12,448 nucleotides of DNA, taken from NCBI GenBank assembly GCA_049295655.1, contig JBAQRB010000063.1, positions 1 to 12,448 of the forward strand, read 5' to 3'. Source of the stretch: CAJBIL01 sp049295655. GTDB taxonomy: Bacteria > Pseudomonadota > Gammaproteobacteria > Burkholderiales > Rhodocyclaceae. The position numbers and the translations under genes were made by a program. Position 1 is the first letter of the stretch. Each line of letters opens with the position of its first letter. Below the pieces are notes generated by a model, which was not told where the DNA came from, ran no database searches, and saw only the letters and a program-made list of their open reading frames with translations. This document shows positions 6,923-12,448 of the stretch, in pieces.

Positions 6923-6923
6923 T
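6907..6923. promoter_or_regulatory. Inverted repeat ATTGCC-N5-GGCAAT, candidate antitoxin operator
   Basis: Perfect 6-bp arms with a 5-nt centre, 21 bp upstream of the toxin ATG and overlapping its -35 region. It differs in sequence from the two 27-bp repeats next to the Fic gene, so it may be read by a different protein, the HTH antitoxin being the obvious candidate. Confidence 0.35.
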
Positions 6924-6933
6924 GCTGACCGAC

Positions 6934-6960
6934 GCGGAGAATAGCCCGTTTATTCTCCGC
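6934..6960. promoter_or_regulatory. 27-bp inverted repeat 1 (operator-like), Fic/TumE control region
   Basis: Perfect 10-bp arms GCGGAGAATA and TATTCTCCGC around 7 bp (GCCCGTT). Its centre lies 54 bp, about five helical turns, from the centre of a second copy that covers the Fic promoter. The geometry suits a dimeric repressor binding two sites on the same DNA face. The C-terminal winged helix of the Fic protein is a candidate reader. Confidence 0.65.
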
Positions 6961-6979
6961 ACTCCATGCGGTCAATAAT

Positions 6980-7008
6980 TTGCCTTTGCGGAGAATGCGG
7001 CCCATAAT
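6980..7008 (+). promoter_or_regulatory. Candidate promoter of the Fic gene (leaderless start)
   Basis: TTGCCT (6980-6985), a 17-bp spacer and CATAAT (7003-7008) resemble a sigma-70 promoter. The start would fall on or next to the A of the ATG at 7015, and no Shine-Dalgarno sequence is present, so a leaderless mRNA is predicted. Confidence 0.5.
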
Positions 7009-7014
7009 CTCCGC
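6988..7014. promoter_or_regulatory. 27-bp inverted repeat 2 (operator-like), abutting the Fic start codon
   Basis: GCGGAGAATG-N7-TAATCTCCGC has the same arm sequence (8 of 10 paired) and the same 7-bp spacer as repeat 1. It covers the -10 element and ends at the base before the ATG at 7015, an ideal autoregulatory operator position. Confidence 0.6.
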
Positions 7015-8154
7015 ATGAATAGCGGCGATTACTCTTACCTCTGGCAGGCCGGTGATTGGCCAGATTGGCGCTACGACCTGGCTTCGCTGGTTGAACCTGT
7101 GGCTAACGTCAGTCGTGCCCAAGGTCTGTTGATGGGACGTCTGACCGACGTCGGCATGGTGCTGCGCGATCATGCCAGCCTGGCCGCGCTCACCGAAGAC
7201 GTCGTCAGGACCAGTGAAATCGAGGGCGAGCAACTCAATGTCGAATCCGTGCGATCGTCGATCGCCCGCCGCCTGGGCGTGGACATCGGCGCGCTGGCCC
7301 CGGTGGATCGTCACGTCGATGGGGTGGTCGGGATGGTGCTTGACGCGACCGCCAACTGCAACGCACCGGTGTCGCGGGAGCGCTTGTTCGGCTGGCACGC
7401 TGCGCTGTTTCCCACCGGCTACTCGGGTCTGTCCAAACTCAACATCGCCACCTGGCGCGACGATGCCAACGGCCCGATGCAGGTCGTATCCGGCCCCATC
7501 GGCCGCCAGCGCGTGCATTTCGAGGCACCGCCAGCGGATCGCCTGGACGCCGAAACGAGCCGCTTCCTCGATTGGGTCAATGGCCCCGCCAACGAGCCGC
7601 CGCTGATCAAGGCAGGGCTTGGCCATCTGTGGTTCGTCACCTTGCACCCCTTCGATGACGGCAACGGCCGTATCGCTCGTGCCATCGGCGATTTGTTGCT
7701 GGCGCGCGCCGACGGCAGCCCGCAGCGCTTCTACAGTCTGTCCGCGCAGATCCAGCACGAGCGCAAGGCCTACTACGACATCCTGGAACGGGCGCAGAAG
7801 CGGTCGATGGATGTCACCGAATGGCTGGCCTGGTTCCTGGACAGCCTGCAGCGTGCCGTCAATCAGGCACAGCACACGCTCGACACCGTGCTGGTCAAAA
7901 CACGGTTATGGCAGCGCTGGGCGACCCTGTCATTGAACGAGCGCCAGGTAAAGCTGCTCAACAAATTGCTCGACGGCTTCGAAGGCAAGCTGACCAGCAG
8001 CAAATGGGCGGCGATCGCCAAGTGTTCACCGGACACCGCCTTGCGTGACATCAACGATTTGCTGACGCGCGGTGTGCTGCAAAAAAGCCCTGCGGGCGGG
8101 CGCAGTACCCGCTATGAGCTGAACGATCCGCAGGGAAGCAGCACGCAGCCCTGA
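7015..8154 (+). CDS. Fic family protein (class II, DUF4172 N-terminus, C-terminal winged helix)
   Basis: 379-residue Fic enzyme; the family transfers AMP or related groups from a nucleotide to target hydroxyls. The N-terminus (YLWQAGDWPDWRYD, 8-21) is of the DUF4172 type. The inhibitory-helix motif TSEIEG (66-71, pattern S/T-x3-E-G) marks class II, in which the glutamate blocks the active site until relieved. The catalytic loop HPFDDGNGRIAR (211-222) is complete, with the active His at 211, so the enzyme should be functional. Residues about 305-368 form a winged helix (SSKWAAIAKCSPDTALRDINDLLTRG, in part), suggesting DNA binding and autoregulation at the palindromes upstream. It has no separate antitoxin. 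It is divergent from the TumE pair and converges on ybiB with 4 bp between stops. The target is unknown. Confidence 0.93.
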   Translation: MNSGDYSYLWQAGDWPDWRYDLASLVEPVANVSRAQGLLMGRLTDVGMVLRDHASLAALTEDVVRTSEIEGEQLNVESVRSSIARRLGVDIGALAPVDRHVDGVVGMVLDATANCNAPVSRERLFGWHAALFPTGYSGLSKLNIATWRDDANGPMQVVSGPIGRQRVHFEAPPADRLDAETSRFLDWVNGPANEPPLIKAGLGHLWFVTLHPFDDGNGRIARAIGDLLLARADGSPQRFYSLSAQIQHERKAYYDILERAQKRSMDVTEWLAWFLDSLQRAVNQAQHTLDTVLVKTRLWQRWATLSLNERQVKLLNKLLDGFEGKLTSSKWAAIAKCSPDTALRDINDLLTRGVLQKSPAGGRSTRYELNDPQGSSTQP

Positions 8155-8158
8155 AGGA

Positions 8159-9142
8159 TCAGGCCATCGCCAGCCCGTTGCCTTCGACGGCGACGATGGC
8201 TTTCGCCTGGTTGAGGTCGTCGGCGTAACCGCAGGCGTAGAGGCAGCAGGCAAGCTGGTTGGCGAGCGGCGCCGGCAGCGGCGAATGGCCGTCGAGCACC
8301 ATGCGCATCCACGTCGCGGTGGCCTTGGCCTCGGCGTCGTCGGGCAGCTGCGGCAGCGATTTGAGGCTGTCGTGCTCGGCTTCGAAGAGCACGTCGCATT
8401 GCCCGTCGTGCAGGTGCTCGATGCGCGGGCGGCGCTTGGGGTTGGCGAAGGGCTCGCCTTCGGTCGCCCGGAACAGCAGGGCATGGCTGCCGATCCGGCC
8501 GAACACCTCGCGCATCATGTCCATGTAGGCCGGGTGCGTCGCCGCGGCGAGGATCAGCCCGTTGCCGCGGAAGGGATCGAGCATTTTCACCAGGCTGTGC
8601 GCGCTGTTGCGCACGCCGAGGAGAGCGCGCTTGGCGAGCAGGTCGGCAAGACCGCCGGCGATCGCCGACAGCGGAACGAAGGCCACCCGCTGCTCGTCGA
8701 TCGCCTGCTGCGCGGCACTGGCGCTGACGCAGGGCTGGATGCCCAGTTCGCGGAAGATATGGCCGCTAGTGACGCGGCCGTAGCCTTCGAGCAGGCCATG
8801 CACGACGACCGGAACGCCGAAGCGCTGCAGCAGCATGGCCAGCAGCGGTGTCAGGTTGGGGCTCTTGCGCGCGCCATTGTAGCTCGGGATGACCACCGGC
8901 CGGATACGGCCGGCCGGCGCATGCAGTCCGCCGACCCGCTCGCCGACGGCGGTAAGGAAACCGACCATTTCGTCGTTCGACTCGCCCTTCATGCGCAGCG
9001 CGATCAGGATGGCGCCCAGTTCGAGATCGGAAACGCCGCCGTCGAGCATCGCGCCGTAAAGCTGTTGGGCATCGGCGACCGACAGGTCGCGCGAACCGGC
9101 GGCGCCGCGGCCGATCTCCTTGATGTAGTGGGAAAAATTCAT
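8159..9142 (-). CDS. ybiB: YbiB / TrpD2 family protein (anthranilate phosphoribosyltransferase-like fold)
   Basis: 327-residue protein with the TrpD fold: helical N-terminal domain (about 4-75, FSHYIKEIGRG and DLELGAILIALRMKGES) and a C-terminal glycosyltransferase-3-like domain. The region where TrpD has its glycine-rich GTGGD loop reads PSYNGARKSPNLTPL (86-100), so tryptophan synthesis is unlikely. E. coli YbiB of this family binds nucleic acids rather than acting in tryptophan synthesis. The ATG at 9142 overlaps the nasA stop as ATGA, which implies translational coupling and a nitrogen-controlled transcript; the frame is open further upstream (to 9304) but only as a shadow of nasA. Its role in nitrate assimilation is not known. 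Confidence 0.92.
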   Translation of the reverse strand: MNFSHYIKEIGRGAAGSRDLSVADAQQLYGAMLDGGVSDLELGAILIALRMKGESNDEMVGFLTAVGERVGGLHAPAGRIRPVVIPSYNGARKSPNLTPLLAMLLQRFGVPVVVHGLLEGYGRVTSGHIFRELGIQPCVSASAAQQAIDEQRVAFVPLSAIAGGLADLLAKRALLGVRNSAHSLVKMLDPFRGNGLILAAATHPAYMDMMREVFGRIGSHALLFRATEGEPFANPKRRPRIEHLHDGQCDVLFEAEHDSLKSLPQLPDDAEAKATATWMRMVLDGHSPLPAPLANQLACCLYACGYADDLNQAKAIVAVEGNGLAMA

Positions 9143-11895
9143 GACTGGGGGTCTCCGGATAGGGCGGTTCTGGCGGCCATGCGCCGAAGTTCGGGCAGGC
9201 AGCCGCCGCAATAGGTGCCGCATTTCAGTGTTGCCTGTACTGCCTCGAGCGTGTGCCCCTGGGCGAGCAGCGTGCCGATCTGCTGTTCGCTGACGTCGGC
9301 GCACTGGCAGACGACCCGGCTTCTCGTCGGCAGCGCGAGCGGCGGCGCACTGAGCGGCGCCACGGCCCAGCGCGCGAGCCCCGTTCCGGCGCCGCTGCCG
9401 GCTTGCGCTTCGGCGATCGCCTGCTTGATCCAGCCCTGCGCGCGAGCGTCGCCGGCCAGGCGAACGCCGATCATCTGCCCGTCGCGGGTCAGCGCGCGCT
9501 TGCTGATGTTGCGCCGCGCATCGACGAAGACGATAGCCTCGGCCTCGTCGTCGAGTCCGAACAGGGCGTCGATTTCCTGCAGGCGGGCTTCGGGCAGCGG
9601 CGTCGCGCTCGCCGCGCGGAAGATCATCAATGCGGCGGCGCGCCCGTTGAACGCGACGCTGGCGTACTCGAATTCCGGCAGCAGCGTTCTGGCGCGCGCC
9701 AGCAGCGTCGCCGCGTCGAGCGACGCGCCTTCGGGCAAGGTATTTTCGACGCGGCGGATGACGACCAGCGGCCAGGGCAGCTTTGCTGCGTCGACGGCGA
9801 CCGCCGCGTGCTTGAGTTCGGGCTGGAACGAGTAGGGATCGACCGCCGACGGGGTCAGCGCGTTGGCCCCGGGGCTGTTCATGAAGCGGCTGCCCCAGTG
9901 CATCGGCAGCCAGGCGAGGCCGCGCGCCATCCCGGCGCCGGCCAGCGCCGGAACGACGATGCTGCCGCGTGCGTTATGCACGCGCACCAGATCGCCGTCC
10001 TCGAGCCCGCGATGGCGCATGTCGCAGGAATTCATTTCGACGACCGGCTCGTCGCTCGCGTTGAACAGGCGCGGCACCGTCCCGCTGCGGCTCATGCCGT
10101 GCCACTGGTCGCGGCTGCGCCCGGAAAGCAGGCTGATCGGGCGCGCCGCGTCGGGTTCGTCGGCCAGCGGGCGATGTTCGACCGCGACAAAGCGGGCGCG
10201 CCCGTTCGCCGTCGGAAAGAGTCCATCGCCGTAGAGGCGCACGCGCCCGGCGCTCGCCCCCTCGGGATACGGCCACTGCTGCGGCCCCTGCGTTTCGAGC
10301 AGCTCGTAGGACAGGCCGGTGATGTCGAGGTCGCGCCCGTGCGTCGAGGCGCGATGCTCGTTGAAGATCGCTTCGGCGCAGCCGTAGGGAAACAGCGACC
10401 CCGTCAGCGGCTGCCCCAGTTCGGCGCCCAGGCGGCGCGCAAAGTCGACGGCGATCTCCCAGTCGTGCCGCGTTTCGCCGGGCTTGGCGACGGCGCTGCG
10501 CACGCGCGTGATGCGCCGCTCGGAATTGGTCACCGTGCCGTCCTTCTCGCTCCAGCCGGTGGCCGGCAGCAAGAGGTCGGCAAAGGCGGCGGTATCGGTA
10601 TCGCCGTAGTTTTCCTGGAGAACGACGAACTCGGCCGCGCGTAGCGCGGCGCGCACCTCGGCCTGCTCGGGCAGCGAGTGCGCCGGGTTGGTGCAGGCGA
10701 TCCAGACCGCCTTGACCTCGCCCGTTTTCAACGCGCGAAAGAGGTCGATCGCCGCCTTGCCCGGCCGCTGCGCGACGAAGGGAACGCCCCAGAAGCGCGC
10801 CATCTCGGCGCGGTGCGCGGGGTTGGCGAGGTCGCGATGCGCCGACAGCAGGTTCGACAGGCCGCCGACCTCGCGCCCGCCCATCGCGTTCGGCTGGCCG
10901 GTCAGCGAGAACGGCCCGGCGCCCGGCTTGCCGATCTGCGCGGTAGCCAGATGCAGATGGATCAGCGCGGCATTGTTGTGCGTGCCGTGCGACGACTGGT
11001 TGAGCCCCTGGCAGTAGAACGACAGCGCGCCATCGGCCTGCGCGAACCAGCGCGCCGCCTGCACGATAGACTCGGCGGCGACGCCGCAGATCGCCGCGGC
11101 GGCGGCCGGGCTGTAGGCTTCGACGGCCTGCGCCAGCGCGGCGAAGCCCTCGGTGTGCGCGTCGATATAGGCGCGGTCAATCAGCGCTTCGTCGATCATC
11201 ACGTGCAGCAGCGCGTTGAACAGCGCGATGTCGGTGCCCGGCTTGAGCGCTAGGTGCAGGTCGGCGAGCGCTGCGCTTTCCGAGCGGCGCGGGTCGATGA
11301 CGATGATCTTCAGCTGCGGATTGGCCGCCTTCGCCTGCTCGATGCGGCGAAAGACGATCGGATGGGCGACCGCCGGATTGGCGCCGGCGATCAGGATGCA
11401 GCCGGCGGCGGCGATATCCTCGTAGCTGCACGGCACGCTGTCGGCGCCGAGCGTCTGCTTGTAGCCGGCGACGGCGGAGGACATGCACAGGCGCGAGTTG
11501 GTATCGACGTTGTTGGTGCCGATCAGCCCCTTGGCCAACTTGTTGAAGACGTAGTAGTCCTCGGTCAGCAGCTGGCCGGAAATGTAGAAGGCGACCGAAT
11601 CGGGGCCGTGCGCGCGGATCGTTTCGGCAAAGCGCCGTGCGGCGCTGTCCAGCGCGTCGTCCCAGCTGACGCGTTGGCGCGCGGCGTCGCGCGACTCGCG
11701 CATTTCCGGGTAGAGCAGGCGCGTCGGGTGCCGTGCGGTGAGATGGAGGCTCGCGCCCTTCGAGCAGAGCATGCCGAAGTTGGCCGGATGCTCGGGATCG
11801 CCGCGCACGCCGACCACGCGGTCGCCTTCGCTTTCGATGATGACACCGCAGCCGGTGCCGCAATAACAACAGGTGGATTTTGTTTCGCGTTTCAT
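9139..11895 (-). CDS. nasA: Assimilatory nitrate reductase catalytic subunit
   Basis: 918-residue cytoplasmic molybdopterin enzyme reducing nitrate to nitrite. The N-terminal [4Fe-4S] ligands are C9, C12, C16 and C44 (CxxC-x3-C-x27-C). The molybdopterin oxidoreductase domain follows, with GTNNVDTNSRLCMSS and a GKPGAGPFSLTGQPNAMGG-type segment. A molybdopterin dinucleotide-binding domain covers roughly 585-700 (SGRSRDQWHGMSR). A C-terminal BFD-like [2Fe-2S] domain supplies C863, C865, C896 and C899, as in Klebsiella-type NasA; it probably receives electrons from a separate reductase that is not in this window. The ATG at 11895 has AGGAG 7 nt upstream and a sigma-54 promoter just before it. It is followed by the overlapping ybiB. 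Confidence 0.96.
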   Translation of the reverse strand: MKRETKSTCCYCGTGCGVIIESEGDRVVGVRGDPEHPANFGMLCSKGASLHLTARHPTRLLYPEMRESRDAARQRVSWDDALDSAARRFAETIRAHGPDSVAFYISGQLLTEDYYVFNKLAKGLIGTNNVDTNSRLCMSSAVAGYKQTLGADSVPCSYEDIAAAGCILIAGANPAVAHPIVFRRIEQAKAANPQLKIIVIDPRRSESAALADLHLALKPGTDIALFNALLHVMIDEALIDRAYIDAHTEGFAALAQAVEAYSPAAAAAICGVAAESIVQAARWFAQADGALSFYCQGLNQSSHGTHNNAALIHLHLATAQIGKPGAGPFSLTGQPNAMGGREVGGLSNLLSAHRDLANPAHRAEMARFWGVPFVAQRPGKAAIDLFRALKTGEVKAVWIACTNPAHSLPEQAEVRAALRAAEFVVLQENYGDTDTAAFADLLLPATGWSEKDGTVTNSERRITRVRSAVAKPGETRHDWEIAVDFARRLGAELGQPLTGSLFPYGCAEAIFNEHRASTHGRDLDITGLSYELLETQGPQQWPYPEGASAGRVRLYGDGLFPTANGRARFVAVEHRPLADEPDAARPISLLSGRSRDQWHGMSRSGTVPRLFNASDEPVVEMNSCDMRHRGLEDGDLVRVHNARGSIVVPALAGAGMARGLAWLPMHWGSRFMNSPGANALTPSAVDPYSFQPELKHAAVAVDAAKLPWPLVVIRRVENTLPEGASLDAATLLARARTLLPEFEYASVAFNGRAAALMIFRAASATPLPEARLQEIDALFGLDDEAEAIVFVDARRNISKRALTRDGQMIGVRLAGDARAQGWIKQAIAEAQAGSGAGTGLARWAVAPLSAPPLALPTRSRVVCQCADVSEQQIGTLLAQGHTLEAVQATLKCGTYCGGCLPELRRMAARTALSGDPQS

Positions 11896-11918
11896 GGCAT
11901 CGCTCCTGTCGCCAGCAC

Positions 11919-11934
11919 AGCAAAAGCCATGCCA
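11919..11934 (-). promoter_or_regulatory. Sigma-54 (-24/-12) promoter of nasA-ybiB
   Basis: The minus strand reads TGGCAT-GGCTT-TTGCT, one mismatch to TGGCAC-N5-TTGCA/T. The predicted start is near 11908, giving a very short leader of about 12 nt that begins right at the AGGAG. It is weaker than the nirB and nrtA promoters as a match but has the same spacing and context. Two GGTGCG half-sites lie upstream at 11966-11971 and 11998-12003, 32 bp apart. Confidence 0.65.
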
Positions 11935-12018
11935 TTCAATGAAATCAACATCCTGGAGCTCGTACGGTGCGCCCGGAGGGTGGCCGCGCCTCGTCTTGGT
12001 GCGCCGCAGCAGCGGAAT

Positions 12019-12040
12019 GCCTCGCAGCGGGGCGCGAGGC
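12019..12040. terminator. Short hairpin after the AttH/CrtC-like gene
   Basis: GCCTCGC and GCGAGGC (7-bp stem, 8-nt loop) lie 15 bp past the stop of the minus-strand gene at 12055. No T-run follows, so termination strength is uncertain. Confidence 0.35.
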
Positions 12041-12054
12041 CGCTCGTACGCCCC

Positions 12055-12448
12055 TCAGATCTTCATTTTTTCGCCATAGCCGGTCATCTCGAGATAGCCG
12101 CGCCCGACCGCCTGCCCGTCTTCGCTCGCGCGCACCGCGCCTTCCCAATAGACGGTCGCGGTCGAGCGGCGGCCGTCGAGTTCCTGGTCGTCGATCAGCG
12201 GCTGCAAGTGGAATATCCGCCGGCCGACGCGGACGCGCCATTCGACCGGATAGGCAATCCCGCTCCGCGCGGAACGCCAGCGGCGCAGGGGCTCGAAGGC
12301 GACGGCGGCGGGCGCCAGCGGCTGCGCACGGCCGCCGGCGGGCCGGAAGGTTGCTGCCGACCAGATCGGCAAGCCATCGAGACCACGCAGGCGGAAGGCC
12401 ATCAGCGCGCTGCCATCGTCAAGGTTGATCCCGATCCAGTCCCAGCCC
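12055..12448 (-). CDS. Lipocalin-like AttH/CrtC-family protein, C-terminal part
   Basis: Only the last 130 codons are in the window; the 5' part lies past 12448. The visible sequence starts GWDWIGINLDDGSALMAFRLR, the tryptophan-rich and DDG strand typical of the AttH/hydroxyneurosporene hydratase-like lipocalin domain. It continues with PVEWRVRV and TVYWEGAVRASEDGQAVGRGYLEMTGYG, the C-terminal barrel strand of this family. In bacteria without carotenoid genes these proteins often accompany LolCE-like ABC transporter genes, which cannot be checked here. No functional link to nitrate assimilation is visible. It ends 159 bp before the nasA start, in the same direction, and nasA has its own promoter. 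Confidence 0.85.
   Translation of the reverse strand, partial: GWDWIGINLDDGSALMAFRLRGLDGLPIWSAATFRPAGGRAQPLAPAAVAFEPLRRWRSARSGIAYPVEWRVRVGRRIFHLQPLIDDQELDGRRSTATVYWEGAVRASEDGQAVGRGYLEMTGYGEKMKI

Noticed and set aside
8159..9304. Longer N-terminus for YbiB starting at 9304
   Set aside because: The extra 54 residues are a frame shadow of the nasA 3' end; family resemblance starts at MNFSHYIKEIG (9142).
9253..10644. 463-residue plus-strand frame inside nasA
   Set aside because: Antisense shadow of the molybdopterin enzyme, with no start signal or recognisable domain.
1..12448. CRISPR array, tRNA/rRNA genes, insertion-sequence ends
   Set aside because: No regularly spaced repeats, no recognisable tRNA/rRNA sequence and no transposase or terminal repeats were seen in any gap.

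Overview
The window is a GC-rich proteobacterial chromosome segment dominated by an assimilatory nitrate/nitrite locus. Gene content (NirB, Tat-exported NrtA, NrtB and NrtD, NasA with a C-terminal BFD domain, YbiB directly after nasA) and base composition suggest a betaproteobacterium, possibly of the Rhodocyclales. This placement is inference from gene content; no 16S or other marker is present.

Layout: (1) 1-1777, minus strand: 5' part of nirB, the NADH-dependent nitrite reductase large subunit; its siroheme domain lies outside the window. (2) 1778-2980: a long spacer holding a divergent pair of sigma-54 promoters and, between them, a decayed VapC/FitB-type PIN toxin gene. (3) 2981-6098, plus strand: nrtA-nrtB-nrtD, a nitrate/nitrite ABC importer, closed by a 15-bp perfect hairpin. 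(4) 6216-8154: an inserted-looking cassette with a TumE-type toxin and its HTH antitoxin (minus strand) divergent from a class II Fic protein (plus strand). The 128-bp region between them carries two 27-bp inverted repeats. (5) 8159-11895, minus strand: nasA (molybdopterin nitrate reductase) overlapping ybiB (TrpD2 family). (6) 12055-12448, minus strand: C-terminal end of a lipocalin-like AttH/CrtC-family protein.

How it works together: NrtABD imports nitrate, NasA reduces it to nitrite and NirB reduces nitrite to ammonium. All three transcription units begin with a -24/-12 motif (TGGCAC-N5-TTGC type), and nrtA also has a perfect GCAC-N7-GTGC dyad of NtrC type about 113 bp upstream of the predicted start. 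The locus therefore reads as one NtrC/RpoN nitrogen-limitation regulon split over three operons. The gaps between these operons have collected toxin-antitoxin type genes: a dead PIN gene in one, and an apparently intact TumE/TumA pair plus Fic in the other.

The least explained part is the Fic/TumE divergent control region. Both genes lack a Shine-Dalgarno sequence and have a -10-like hexamer ending 6-7 nt before the ATG, so both may be leaderless, and the paired palindromes cover the Fic promoter.
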